The translations under genes and the position numbers were made by a program. Under the pieces are notes generated by a model that saw nothing but the letters and a program-made list of their open reading frames with translations, was not told the origin of the DNA and made no database searches. This document shows, one piece after another, positions 1 to 9,503 of a stretch of DNA of 64,000 nt; position 1 is the stretch's first letter, and the number at the start of each line of letters is the position of its first letter. This DNA comes from an uncultured Bacteroidales bacterium (GTDB taxonomy: Bacteria; Bacteroidota; Bacteroidia; Bacteroidales; Paludibacteraceae): the NCBI GenBank assembly GCA_902780235.1, contig CACZEL010000011.1, positions 80,356-144,355 on the forward strand. The letters are read 5' to 3'.

Positions 1-1278
1 ACCTTCCGCTATATACCACTTATCTGTTGTCCTTCGCAAGCCCTCTGACCGTAGCCGCTCGCCTACAGCCGTTGTAAATGCGGAAATAAACATAAAAAAT
101 TGTTTACCGGAAGGACCGACTTGTATTAATGAAGGATCATCGTTAATTCTCCTTAACAATTGATAGGCATATTCTCTTGGAGATTCATACTTATAATTTA
201 AGACATCTTTATTTGTTTTTTTGTCTTTATTATTATGCTTGTCTTCTTCATTCATGCTATGTTTTCCTAATAGGTAATCAAGAAGAATAATATCATATTT
301 ATTCTCATTCAAAGCAGCGATAGCTTCCTTAATCGTTTGTACACCCCATATCTCAACATTACACTCTTTATCAAGATTAGTTTCATGTGCCTTATGAGAA
401 TTGAAAATCCTGAGACCTACAGATAATCCCATTTCTTGGATGGTATTTTCTATAATTTTCAACTTGGAATTATCCTGAATGGGTAAACTTTCTTCTTTCT
501 TTTTTGCAATGGTATTGCTCATGGATGTCCATGCATGATCATCTACAAGTAAAAAGCGCCATTTGTATTTCTTGTCAATAATCTCTCTGTCAGCCTTCAT
601 CTCCCATTCAGAATGGAATAGAAACGTTGAAACATCGTGTGAATGACCTCCGTCTCCGGCAATATACGATTGCTGAACTAATCTGGCATTTGCATCTGCA
701 TACTCTTTGGCTACTGCCAAATCATATATACCACGGTCTGTATATTGCGTAATAGAATCAATAATCCACCTTAATTGTTCCTTTTCCTTTTCTTCTAAAC
801 CTGCAATTTGATAACTTAATTCGGAATCCTTTATTGGCATATTAATTATTTGAAGTAAGAAGAAAAAGTTCCAAATGGAACTATCCATTATGCGTGCATA
901 ACGTGGAAAAAAGACATTGTATTTATCTGATTTTTCATCGGCTTGCAACGGCCACGCTGAAAAATGAATGATGGGGAGCATCTTCTTTCCGTCTTCGTGT
1001 GGATAGAATAGGGATTCTTGAGCAAAACAGTATGCGGGATTTATGGGCAGGCCATCCTTCTGGGATATATGTCGATTATTAAAAAATGGCATGCCTTCTT
1101 GAATATGGAGTATTGCTTTGTACTCTTTTTGCTGCTTTTCATCAGCATGAAATTCCATATCTTTTACTGATGAAAAGATAGGCTCTAAATTAGGCATGCA
1201 TATCGGTTTTCCATCTTTAAAGAACGAAAACTTTTCAATATGCTTATTGTTAATAATCCACTGAATAGTGAGTTTCAT
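1..1278 (-). CDS. Receiver-domain-like protein, C-terminus beyond window edge
   Basis: Open from an ATG at 1278 to base 1 with no stop (426 residues visible), so the gene is cut by the window edge. Residues 1-235 match no family I know. From about residue 240 the protein looks like a response-regulator receiver: strand RFLLVDD with the acidic pair D246-D247, then YDIILLDYLLG with D334 in the phospho-acceptor position, then FFMFISAF with S399 in the switch Ser/Thr position. A Lys/Asn-rich insert (about 341-362) follows D334. The gene starts 19 bases after the preceding gene and is the last visible member of the histidine-kinase-like cassette. I infer that it receives the signal from the GHKL protein. 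An effector domain beyond the edge cannot be excluded. Confidence 0.7.
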   Translation of the reverse strand, partial: MKLTIQWIINNKHIEKFSFFKDGKPICMPNLEPIFSSVKDMEFHADEKQQKEYKAILHIQEGMPFFNNRHISQKDGLPINPAYCFAQESLFYPHEDGKKMLPIIHFSAWPLQADEKSDKYNVFFPRYARIMDSSIWNFFFLLQIINMPIKDSELSYQIAGLEEKEKEQLRWIIDSITQYTDRGIYDLAVAKEYADANARLVQQSYIAGDGGHSHDVSTFLFHSEWEMKADREIIDKKYKWRFLLVDDHAWTSMSNTIAKKKEESLPIQDNSKLKIIENTIQEMGLSVGLRIFNSHKAHETNLDKECNVEIWGVQTIKEAIAALNENKYDIILLDYLLGKHSMNEEDKHNNKDKKTNKDVLNYKYESPREYAYQLLRRINDDPSLIQVGPSGKQFFMFISAFTTAVGERLRSEGLRRTTDKWYIAEG

Positions 1279-1297
1279 ATGCTAAAAGTATAAAAAG

Positions 1298-2161
1298 TTA
1301 TTTGTCGCTTTCATGTATAGCTCTCTCACGCAGAATCATGCGGTCTATCTCAGATACATAAGTTTGCATCTGTTGAAAACGAGTACTAATAAAATCGTTG
1401 AGCTCAGTATTGATATCAGCATTCTTTTGTGGTTTATTACCTACAATTTTTGCAATTTTATTCTGAGTGTGATGGAAAAATACAATGCGGATCTCTAGTT
1501 CTTTATTTTCAATCCTACTGCATATAGTATTCCATGCTTCGTTGTCGGAACTACTAGCATCGTAAATATCTTTATATATGTAATGACTATTATCTTCCTT
1601 AGAAAGAATTGTTATGTCATCTTTACGAATAGATTTCCAATCTTCTACATCCTTATCGTGCAATACAAGTTGTATGGTAGTCGCTTCTTCGCATAATATC
1701 ACGGCGATTCTGATTAATGTGGGTATCCATAAAGCACTGATATCTTCAAGGCTTAGACACTTAACCCCATACACATTCGGAATACCATCCAATTCGTAAA
1801 TGTTATGTACTCCTTTTGAAATCTGTTCAAGCAAAGATTTATTACAAGTAATATATGTATCCAAAAACTCCTTTCGCTTCTTTGCTGTATTGATGTTTTT
1901 TAAATTATTGATACTCCGGCTGATCTCCTTTTCGGTGAAGTTCCCGTTCTCGGCCCCAGTAGCGATGTCTGTCAAAAAATCTTTTGTGTGTTGTTCGCTA
2001 TCAAGGACTTTTTCCTTTAGATATTCATCAAAGTTTTTCTCAATAAAGTAATTTGCAAGTAATTTATGGACAACTTCATTTGTTGCTATTGAAGCTTGTC
2101 CAAATAGTTCATCCTGTCCAAATCCCTTGCAAGAAAATATCGTGACAATTTTTTTATTCAT
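1298..2161 (-). CDS. Unknown protein between GHKL kinase-like and receiver-like genes
   Basis: Encodes 287 residues from the ATG at 2161 (MNKKIVTIFSCKGFG). The frame is open to 2215, but the 2161 start overlaps the upstream stop by 8 bases (ATGAATAA), typical of translational coupling. No signal peptide, no clear membrane span and no family I recognise. The N-terminus is a beta-strand-like segment followed by a Lys/Glu-rich, probably helical region (residues about 25-110). The C-terminal half contains short hydrophobic strands (IRIAVILCEE, LEIRIVFFHH). Its fixed place between the kinase-like and receiver-like genes suggests an adaptor, sensor or effector of that cassette. This is inference from position only. 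Confidence 0.75.
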   Translation of the reverse strand: MNKKIVTIFSCKGFGQDELFGQASIATNEVVHKLLANYFIEKNFDEYLKEKVLDSEQHTKDFLTDIATGAENGNFTEKEISRSINNLKNINTAKKRKEFLDTYITCNKSLLEQISKGVHNIYELDGIPNVYGVKCLSLEDISALWIPTLIRIAVILCEEATTIQLVLHDKDVEDWKSIRKDDITILSKEDNSHYIYKDIYDASSSDNEAWNTICSRIENKELEIRIVFFHHTQNKIAKIVGNKPQKNADINTELNDFISTRFQQMQTYVSEIDRMILRERAIHESDK

Positions 2162-5100
2162 ATTTTGCATAATCCAATACTTGTATGAGTGAATATTTAC
2201 AATCTTTTGTCGCATGTTCTATAGCCGAGAATTGAACAAAAGGCTGTTGTTGCGGCATATCTTCCTCTGAAGGTTTGGAGCGTCCGGAATGAATAATAAA
2301 GTTGGGTAAATACTCATAAGTCTTGGGAGTATTATCTTTATTTTTCTTATCTACAATCTCCTTGAGGAGAATTTTATTCTCCTTAACCATCAGTTCTTTA
2401 AAGATAGTTTTTGTGACTTCACATTTTGCTTTATCATTTTCTTCATTATGAGTCTTTATACCGAAGCGTGAATATATCTTATCCAACAATCCCTGATGTA
2501 TAGAGATATAGTTATATTGTTGTTTAAATGATGAATCTTTGAACTCCATTACAATTTGCTGGCTTGAGGGGTCAAAATTAATCGTTGCAACACAATCAAA
2601 GGTGTATGAGAATAGACTATCATTTGTGCTTTGTTTGCTTGAAGTGCAACCTACTAATATGAAACCATCTTGACCATCATCTACAATGGTGAAAATATCC
2701 ACTAATCGTCCAGCGTTAAATGCAGTTAAATGATTGTTTGTAGTTGCTGTTTGTGCTGAGAATGTATGTGATGCTTCGGCTATGTAAGAAATTAACTCTT
2801 TACTATTAAGATTTTTAATGTCATCATAATCAATTTTGTTTTCAATCAACATATCAATGGCATCATCAAGTGAGAGAGTGTTATGCTCTAATCCTTCTCT
2901 AATTGCATCTAACTGACTATTTGTAGTGGTAAATAAATTTTCGTCAACCTGATGTGTATTTCTGAAAATACGTTCATCAATTATTGCAACTTTTTGTTGG
3001 AGAGCAAACAAATGTCCATAATACCATTGTTCATCTAAAGGCTCCCTTCTGACAAGTCTGTCTGAAGAGTTGTCGCCGGTAATTGCATCTATGGATATAA
3101 TACTACTATATCCTACTCCGGAATTCTTCTTATTCCAGTATGTTTGGTACTCGCTAAATGTGGCATGATGAGTTCGATAGGCGTATAGGGCAAAATTGTC
3201 ATTATTGTCGCTTGCCCCAAATATTTTTATTTTAGGCCATGTCCCGCCCCTGCGAGTCGCCTCTTCATGCGCTTTTTGATCCCATATGTAAATATCAGGA
3301 CCGTTCGTTGCATTTAGTTTTGTTTTTAATTGATATATGCGTGATAGTATACGGTTTTCCATATCGCTGGAAGATAGTCCATCCAACGATTGGTCTTCTG
3401 ACCATCCCAATAAACGGTTAGAAACATAGGGACGAATAGTATCATATAGCTCTGGAGGCACTAAAATATATCGATAACTATTCCGCTCTTTTATAATTTC
3501 TTCGATAGATTCAAACTTATGCCATTTTATCGGATCTTCTGATGCTAAAGCATCAAATTGAGTCGTATTCCCAATTCCTTGCAAATACCCTACGGTATGA
3601 TCTTTTCTAATTGCAAAAATGTATCGAAGGTGATAATCTTGGGTTAACTCGACAGTTACTATAGGAGCAAGATGCCGTTTAGAATTGTCTTTTTTTATGC
3701 ATCGGAATAGTTCTTCATTGGACTCTCCACGCATCCAAGCTGAAGAAATACGCAATTCCTTAATTCCTTTATTGGAATCTTTCATTCTTCCATCCGCTTC
3801 TATATAATCTTCTCCGATACCATAGGAGAGACGATTAGGAAGATCAAGATTTGATGAGTAATCTAAATTATCCGTAATGGTCATTAAATACAAATCATCA
3901 ATATCTTCTGAATGATCATACAAATCGAATAGTTCCTTCCCGATACGAATTGGTAACATCTGCTGCTCATAGGTAAGATTGGATAGATCTCCTCCTTTTA
4001 TATATGCAGAAGAGGCTCCTTCCAAAATGGCACCATCTATCATGTCAAATTCAAAGCATAAATTTCTATCAGCGGATAATGAACGGCGATTACCATGCTT
4101 AGCTGCATTTCGTATGAGATTCTCAATAATGGAGAAAATCGCTTGTCGTCCTACAAGTCCTCCGGGAAGGCTGAAATTGATTTTTCGCATTTCCTTTAGA
4201 GCAGGATTGTCACTGTCACATTCATCAGGCTTCCTTCCGAAATGCGTTGTTTTTCCATCTTTATATGAGACATAACTGAATAGAATGTCATCGTGGGTCG
4301 TAAAATCAATATGATTATAGTTCTCTCTTGATAACCCCTCTGATTTAGCTATATAACTCAATAAGATATTCAATGGACGATTTTTTGTGTCATCTTTATG
4401 GCGTATGTATCGCAAATCTGGGTTTAATTCATCGTAAATCGCATCTTTCATGTTTACAGGTGCACTATACGGAATATAGTCCGTAGCAATTGTTGCTATA
4501 TAGTCCTGTCGTTCTTGAAGGTATCCGATAAACTTTCCAAGGCCAACTAAGAATGGGAACTCTACGTCTGTTACGCTTGTCGGCTTGTCTGCAGGATAGA
4601 AATTTTTGAGCACATCGTTCTGGGTGCTTGTTATTGCTGCTACGCTACCTAATTTCTGTTTTAAATATGCCATAACATGGCTACCGAGATTATGACTCAT
4701 ATTACGAGACATAATGGCAGCTTTTGCAGATTTTTCTGCAGCTATTTTGCGGCGAAGATCCATTTCGGCGAGATAGCGGGACTTTAAAAGGAACAAGAAA
4801 TAAACAATATCAAGACGTTTGGATATTGTCTTATCTAATACGTCTTCGTCGTTAAAGATAGCTAATGTGTTGGATAAGAAGCTTGTTCCGTTGGTTTCGG
4901 GATCATAATCCTCACCGGTTATCCAAACATAGATTTCTACTCCTTTAGAGTATCTTAGCGCTTTAATATTTTCTCGTAAAAATGTGTTAGGCTGATTTAA
5001 CCAATTTTTAATAATCTCTTCATCAACGGTTTTATCATTCCCTTTGAGGTCTTTGCATGTTTTAACTTTTAGAGATTCAATTCTACCATCTTCATCCTGT

Positions 5101-5399
5101 ACTTTGCATTCAAATTTAATCTCACTTATTTCTTTTTCTTTAATGAAAAAAGGAATATATAGTTTAACTTCTTCTGCGACCTTTTCGGTGTCGAAAGAAT
5201 CTATTCCGAATTTTGATATAAAAGGAAGAATGTCAACGTCTCCTTTTAAACGAACATTGACGCCATAAATGCCTTTGACATTTTGGGGTTTTACCTCTAC
5301 ATAGTTATCTATGTCAATTTCATCCTTTAGTTTTTGGATGTCATTTGTCCGGTTGCAGATTCTTTCAACAACTTGTTCTTTGGATAGATATTGAGCCAT
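2154..5399 (-). CDS. Large soluble GHKL ATPase / histidine-kinase-like protein
   Basis: 1081 residues with no signal peptide or membrane segment, so probably cytoplasmic. An H-box-like helix MSHNLGSHVM (H236) is followed by an N-box IENLIRNAAKHG (residues 425-436) of the GHKL/HATPase_c fold, a D-box-like segment TITDNLDYSS (D510), and a Gly-containing segment near 526-546. The classical DxGxG is degenerate. Residues 1-200 do not resemble PAS, GAF or HAMP domains. Residues about 600-1081 are a long alpha/beta extension, ending in segments containing ISIHQGLLD and FIIHSGRSKP that I cannot assign. The start lies 10 bases after the substrate-binding protein gene and the stop overlaps the next gene by 8 bases, so all are likely co-transcribed. 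It could be a sensor kinase, or a GHKL conflict protein of the kind used in phage defence. The ATPase assignment is fairly sure; the role is not. Confidence 0.8.
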   Translation of the reverse strand: MAQYLSKEQVVERICNRTNDIQKLKDEIDIDNYVEVKPQNVKGIYGVNVRLKGDVDILPFISKFGIDSFDTEKVAEEVKLYIPFFIKEKEISEIKFECKVQDEDGRIESLKVKTCKDLKGNDKTVDEEIIKNWLNQPNTFLRENIKALRYSKGVEIYVWITGEDYDPETNGTSFLSNTLAIFNDEDVLDKTISKRLDIVYFLFLLKSRYLAEMDLRRKIAAEKSAKAAIMSRNMSHNLGSHVMAYLKQKLGSVAAITSTQNDVLKNFYPADKPTSVTDVEFPFLVGLGKFIGYLQERQDYIATIATDYIPYSAPVNMKDAIYDELNPDLRYIRHKDDTKNRPLNILLSYIAKSEGLSRENYNHIDFTTHDDILFSYVSYKDGKTTHFGRKPDECDSDNPALKEMRKINFSLPGGLVGRQAIFSIIENLIRNAAKHGNRRSLSADRNLCFEFDMIDGAILEGASSAYIKGGDLSNLTYEQQMLPIRIGKELFDLYDHSEDIDDLYLMTITDNLDYSSNLDLPNRLSYGIGEDYIEADGRMKDSNKGIKELRISSAWMRGESNEELFRCIKKDNSKRHLAPIVTVELTQDYHLRYIFAIRKDHTVGYLQGIGNTTQFDALASEDPIKWHKFESIEEIIKERNSYRYILVPPELYDTIRPYVSNRLLGWSEDQSLDGLSSSDMENRILSRIYQLKTKLNATNGPDIYIWDQKAHEEATRRGGTWPKIKIFGASDNNDNFALYAYRTHHATFSEYQTYWNKKNSGVGYSSIISIDAITGDNSSDRLVRREPLDEQWYYGHLFALQQKVAIIDERIFRNTHQVDENLFTTTNSQLDAIREGLEHNTLSLDDAIDMLIENKIDYDDIKNLNSKELISYIAEASHTFSAQTATTNNHLTAFNAGRLVDIFTIVDDGQDGFILVGCTSSKQSTNDSLFSYTFDCVATINFDPSSQQIVMEFKDSSFKQQYNYISIHQGLLDKIYSRFGIKTHNEENDKAKCEVTKTIFKELMVKENKILLKEIVDKKNKDNTPKTYEYLPNFIIHSGRSKPSEEDMPQQQPFVQFSAIEHATKDCKYSLIQVLDYAKYE

Positions 5400-5409
5400 A
5401 AAAGTATGA

Positions 5410-6480
5410 TTATTGAAGTTTATGAACAGACATTTTCATTTCTCCGTTGCCGCGCGCATCAAAAGTGATGTCGCATGCAGCTGTTGCTATTGTGTTGTTA
5501 CGAAGCCATTCGCGCTGAGCAGCGAGATCGTTTGCATCTTGAACACCATTTCGTGCGGCATCTACCAGATAGGGAAGCATGTACGAGCAGGAGACATACG
5601 AGTTCGGAGCATTATGATACTTGTCTTGATATGCGACTGCGAACTCGTCTTTGATATCTACATCGGCATAATAGATAGTGATCTTGTCATTCTTGTTGTT
5701 GGCAGAGAAACTGACTGTTGATAAATTAACATCTCCAAACATGGTAATGTTGTCAAACTTTTTAACATAACTCATCTGGTTGGAGAAAGATGCCGGAGAA
5801 ATACCAAATCCGTTAATAAAGACTCCATCACATACTTTTTCAGCCATCTTGTTGACTGTATTCTTGAAATCAAAAGTACCTATGTCGTAGTTGTCTTGGA
5901 ATGTGATTGAAGCACCCTCAGTTTTGGCTATGTTGTCGCAAAAAACTTGCGTTGCCTGTAAGCAGGGAACAGTATTGAGCGTGATCGTCGCGAAGTTTTT
6001 CAAGCCGCACGAATCCACCATATACGATGCCGCAATATCTCCGAGCGCTTTGGCGCTAGGAAACACACGGAAGGCGCAATCCGTTACATCCAAAACGGTT
6101 TCATTATAATCCATGACGGTAAAATAGAGTATGTTTTTCTCTTTTGTCATAGGAGCAATTGCGGTTGCAAATTGTCCTCCGAAACCGATGATATATTTCA
6201 CTCCTTGCATCTCTAATCTTTTGTAGCATGTGATGGCGGTAGCCGGATCGGATTGGCAATCCTCAAACAGGATCTCATACCGCGTGCCTTCTGTGCGGGC
6301 ATTAAGTTCTTCAACGGCCATATTAAAACCGCTGATCCAATAGTCTGCCACCGCAGCACCGGCTCCGGTCATCGGACTTACCAGACCGATTTTAACTACG
6401 TCGTTCTTGCTCTGACCGCAACTTACTGCCATCATCACTATTGCTGCCAAAGCAAGCAATTTTAAAACTGATTTCTTCAT
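5410..6480 (-). CDS. livK: LIV-family substrate-binding lipoprotein of ABC importer
   Basis: 356 residues. N-terminal lipoprotein signal MKKSVLKLL...MMAVSCGQ with lipobox AVSC (Cys21), then VKIGLVSPMTGAGAAVADYW, the classical start of a type I periplasmic binding protein of the Leu/Ile/Val (Peripla_BP_6) family. Later segments such as VKYIIGFGGQFATAIAP and CDGVFINGFG fit the same two-lobed fold. It should sit in the periplasm, anchored to a membrane, and deliver a small ligand to the LivHMGF-type channel encoded upstream. The ligand could be an amino acid, an amide or something else; sequence alone does not decide. It lies 5 bases after the methyltransferase and 10 bases before the GHKL gene, so its ligand may also be what that cassette monitors (inference). 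Confidence 0.88.
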   Translation of the reverse strand: MKKSVLKLLALAAIVMMAVSCGQSKNDVVKIGLVSPMTGAGAAVADYWISGFNMAVEELNARTEGTRYEILFEDCQSDPATAITCYKRLEMQGVKYIIGFGGQFATAIAPMTKEKNILYFTVMDYNETVLDVTDCAFRVFPSAKALGDIAASYMVDSCGLKNFATITLNTVPCLQATQVFCDNIAKTEGASITFQDNYDIGTFDFKNTVNKMAEKVCDGVFINGFGISPASFSNQMSYVKKFDNITMFGDVNLSTVSFSANNKNDKITIYYADVDIKDEFAVAYQDKYHNAPNSYVSCSYMLPYLVDAARNGVQDANDLAAQREWLRNNTIATAACDITFDARGNGEMKMSVHKLQ

Positions 6481-6485
6481 AATCT

Positions 6486-7121
6486 CTATTGTTTTTTTAG
6501 TATATAATATCGAATTTTTCGAGGGATGGAAAATGCATCAATCTGCAAGTTCTCCAGTGTGTTTACTTTAATCTCATATTCGTCCATCTGTTCTATCAAT
6601 GCACGCATGTCGTTGAGAGGCCATGTCTTCTGCCCCGTAAAACGAGCGGTGTTTTTATCTTCTGCAATCACCTCATCTGTTTGGTCCCAACCTCCAATGA
6701 TTAATAGACCTCCTTGTTTCAGCAATGCCGCAAAATCCTGCAGAAACGTTTTCCATAGATCCGGCTCAATGTGATGAAAGAATGATGTCGCTACTATGAT
6801 ATCGTATTGCTTTTGATTCCGTTGTAACTCTTTCGGAGTCTCCACGCAATAGATACCAATATCTTCTTTGGCGTATTTTTTCTTCAACCATGCAATCAGT
6901 TCATCAGAGATATCCGCCAAGTCCACTCGTGCCCCTTTTTTGAAAAAATGAAACGCCAATTCTCCGCTACCGCATCCATAATCCAATAGATCCAAGCCGT
7001 TCACATCAGATATGTACTTTTCAATGTTGGTCATATGCGCCCTGACACAACTGTCGCTCATCCATGGAGCATCATAGATGTGTCGCCTATAAACCATATC
7101 CCAAAACTCTCTGGTATACAT
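6486..7121 (-). CDS. Class I SAM-dependent methyltransferase
   Basis: 211 residues. Motif I LLDYGCGSGELAFHF (residues about 45-59) is the SAM-binding Gly-rich loop, followed by the acidic motif II VDLADIS and a motif IV-like segment YDIIVATSFFHHIEPD. The length and motif order fit the Methyltransf_11/25-type class I fold. The substrate is not evident. The gene is embedded in the ABC importer operon, 9 bases after the second ATPase and 5 bases before the substrate-binding protein, so it may modify the imported compound or a product of it (inference). No signal peptide; cytoplasmic. Confidence 0.88.
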   Translation of the reverse strand: MYTREFWDMVYRRHIYDAPWMSDSCVRAHMTNIEKYISDVNGLDLLDYGCGSGELAFHFFKKGARVDLADISDELIAWLKKKYAKEDIGIYCVETPKELQRNQKQYDIIVATSFFHHIEPDLWKTFLQDFAALLKQGGLLIIGGWDQTDEVIAEDKNTARFTGQKTWPLNDMRALIEQMDEYEIKVNTLENLQIDAFSIPRKIRYYILKKQ

Positions 7122-7130
7122 CTCGCTTTC

Positions 7131-7850
7131 CTATTGGCCAATGACGTTAAACATAGTGGCTTCAATCTCTTTTAGTTCTCCGCGTTCAAACGTTTTCCCT
7201 ATCGTCCCTTGTTGAATCAAAACGCAACTGTCGCAGAAATCCACAGCTCTTGATATATTTTGTTCTATCAGGATAATGGTCAGTGACATTTCTTCTCTTA
7301 CTTTTTGAAGAAGATCATACATGCCGGCTACTGATTTTGGAGACAGACCTGCGCTAGGCTCATCGAGCACAACGATTTTGGGTAATGTGGCCAATGTCAT
7401 CGCCAAAGCCAATTGATGACGTTGACCTCCGCTGAGGCGATCTGCCATGGTCCCCATCAGCCGTTCTTTGGTATCGTCTAAAATAGGGATGAGAGGGCGT
7501 AAACGCTCCATCTGCTCTTCAAAAGTATTCGCTGTGACCAAACGCATATTATCCCATATCGAAAGGCTTTGGAATACTTGTCCTCCTTGAAACATCATCC
7601 GAATGCCGGCACGGGAGATGGCTTCCGCTGACAGATGGGTGATGTCGTTTCCTTCGTAAATCAATGTTCCGCTTCTATACGGTAGCATATTGACCAAAGC
7701 TTTCCCTAACGAAGACTTTCCGGATCCGTTAAGGCCCAAAATACCGACGGAAGCACCTTGCTTCACTTCCATCGATATCCCATGTAAGATATCTACATTG
7801 GGTACATAGCCTCCGGTAATGGTATCTATTTTCAGAATCGCATCATTCAT
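7131..7850 (-). CDS. livF: ABC importer ATPase, LivF type
   Basis: 239 residues. Walker A GLNGSGKSS (about 37-45), signature LSGGQRHQLALAM, Walker B IVVLDEPSAGLSP and the H-loop region IILIEQNISRA are all present. The compact length and the SVGILGLNGSGKSSL context are typical of LivF, one of the two ATPases of branched-chain amino-acid-type (LIV/urea family) importers. It overlaps the LivG-type gene by 4 bases (ATGA), implying coupled translation of the two subunits. It acts at the cytoplasmic face of the inner membrane. Confidence 0.92.
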   Translation of the reverse strand: MNDAILKIDTITGGYVPNVDILHGISMEVKQGASVGILGLNGSGKSSLGKALVNMLPYRSGTLIYEGNDITHLSAEAISRAGIRMMFQGGQVFQSLSIWDNMRLVTANTFEEQMERLRPLIPILDDTKERLMGTMADRLSGGQRHQLALAMTLATLPKIVVLDEPSAGLSPKSVAGMYDLLQKVREEMSLTIILIEQNISRAVDFCDSCVLIQQGTIGKTFERGELKEIEATMFNVIGQ

Positions 7851-8632
7851 AATCCAAGATAACTGCTCCTTACAGCGGGATTGTCAATCACGGCATTCGT
7901 TTCTCCATATACGGCTATCTTTCCTTCGTCTAAAAATGCACACTTGGAGGCTACCTCTCTAACAAAATGCATATTATGCTCTATCATCAAAATGGTGAGG
8001 TTCTTATCTCTCGCCATCTCCGAAATGATGCGGGCAATAGTTTGGTTATATACGGGATTTACTCCGGCTGTCGGCTCATCCAGTAACAGCAACTCATTCT
8101 CGCCCATCAACAAACGGGCAATAGCAATCATTCGTTGCTCGCCGTAAGACAACTCACTTGCCGGATGATGAAGCATATCAACATATTTGCAGCCTTTGCC
8201 AAAGAGTGTCTCAAGTATATGTACGGCTAACTCCGTCTTCTCTGATTCTTTCGCTTTAAGGAAACGGGGATACACAAGGTATGAGAATGGGAATTCTCCT
8301 GTCCGATCCGAAGATGCCATCAGCATATTCTCCAAAATGGTCAGACTTCCCATTAACTGTTTCCCCTGAAAGAGCCTCCCGATACCGCATCTCGATATTT
8401 GGAAGGGGGCTAACTTTGAGAGATCTGTGTTTTTGAAGAGTACCTGTCCTGTATAATCTTTTTGAAAACCGGATATGATATTGAAGAGGGTAGTCTTGCC
8501 GGCACCATTACCGCCTATGAGCGCAGTGATCTCTCCTTCCTGCACCCCAAGATTTACTCCGGAGAGAAGGTGAAAACGCTCTTTCCGAGCATTGGTAAAA
8601 CTGAGTTGTATGTCCTTTAATTCTAAAATCAT
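7847..8632 (-). CDS. livG: ABC importer ATPase, LivG type
   Basis: 261 residues. Walker A IGGNGAGKTTLFN, signature LSYGEQRMIAIARLL, Walker B LLLLDEPTAGVNP and H-loop ILMIEHNMHFVREV. The phrase DEPTAGVNP and the C-terminal extension after the H-loop are characteristic of LivG. Starts one base after the LivM stop and overlaps livF by 4 bases. Together with LivF it energises the permease pair encoded upstream. Confidence 0.92.
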   Translation of the reverse strand: MILELKDIQLSFTNARKERFHLLSGVNLGVQEGEITALIGGNGAGKTTLFNIISGFQKDYTGQVLFKNTDLSKLAPFQISRCGIGRLFQGKQLMGSLTILENMLMASSDRTGEFPFSYLVYPRFLKAKESEKTELAVHILETLFGKGCKYVDMLHHPASELSYGEQRMIAIARLLMGENELLLLDEPTAGVNPVYNQTIARIISEMARDKNLTILMIEHNMHFVREVASKCAFLDEGKIAVYGETNAVIDNPAVRSSYLGL

Positions 8633-8633
8633 C

Positions 8634-9503
8634 TCACTTTATGATTTCTTTGCCTCCCAAACCTTGTGGGCGGAAGTACATCACCAATACTAATGCCAAA
8701 CCATAAATAATCTGCCGTAAGGGTGCCGCTATCGATTCGGGCATTCCGATAAATCGTAATACCTCAGGCAATATGACCACAAACAATGCACCTAAAATAG
8801 GACCTGCTATATTACCTGTTCCGCCAATGAATAATGCGCTGACGATGAATAGACTTTCCAATAGCGTAAAACTGGTAGGGTCTATGTAGCTGGCGTAGGA
8901 TGCATATAGCATACCGGCTAATCCCGCAAAAGCTGCAGAAATGAAGAATGCGGATCCTTTCAGGAAACTGACATCTCTTCCCAAGGCTTGCAGCGATTGT
9001 TCATCTGATCTCAATGAACGGAGAGCTCGTCCGTATGGGGATAATTTCAGGCCGGCAAAGAGTGCCACCATGAGTAAAACGGCGATAAGAGATACTGCAA
9101 AATAGGCGTACACACCTTGCAGTTCCCAGATGCCCAACAGTTTCAATGCCGGAATACCCGAAATGCCAAAGGGCCCGTTGGTGACGTCTATCCAGTTGTA
9201 CAAGATCGTGTAAACGACCATTTGGAAACCCAGTGTTGCTAAAATAAAATAATCTCCTTTGAGCTTGACAGAAGCCAATGTGATGATAATACTGCATAAA
9301 CCGGACAAACCCATTACGCATAATGCAATAATGATAATCGGTAATTCAAACTGCATCAAGAATAAAGTACCGATATAGGCTCCTATGCCATAAAAGGCCG
9401 CTTGACAAAGCGTCAACAAATTAGCCATGACAGTAACATTGGTACTCAATACCAACATGATGTAGATATTGAGCATGAATGCAATATGTAGTATATACTC
9501 CAT
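8634..9503 (-). CDS. livM: ABC importer permease, LivM type
   Basis: 289 residues, strongly hydrophobic with eight or more predicted spans. The segment containing LTLCQAAFYGIGAYIGTL near the N-terminus and the C-terminal FRPQGLGGKEI are LivM/BPD_transp_2 hallmarks, and GRALRSLRSDEQSLQALG is the cytoplasmic coupling loop region that contacts the ATPases. Start and upstream livH stop overlap in TAATG (one shared base). Inner-membrane half of the import channel. Confidence 0.9.
   Translation of the reverse strand: MEYILHIAFMLNIYIMLVLSTNVTVMANLLTLCQAAFYGIGAYIGTLFLMQFELPIIIIALCVMGLSGLCSIIITLASVKLKGDYFILATLGFQMVVYTILYNWIDVTNGPFGISGIPALKLLGIWELQGVYAYFAVSLIAVLLMVALFAGLKLSPYGRALRSLRSDEQSLQALGRDVSFLKGSAFFISAAFAGLAGMLYASYASYIDPTSFTLLESLFIVSALFIGGTGNIAGPILGALFVVILPEVLRFIGMPESIAAPLRQIIYGLALVLVMYFRPQGLGGKEIIK

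Noticed and set aside
1298-2215. Longer start at 2215 for the middle cassette gene
   Set aside because: It would overlap the GHKL gene by 62 bases; the ATG at 2161 gives the usual short ATGAATAA overlap.
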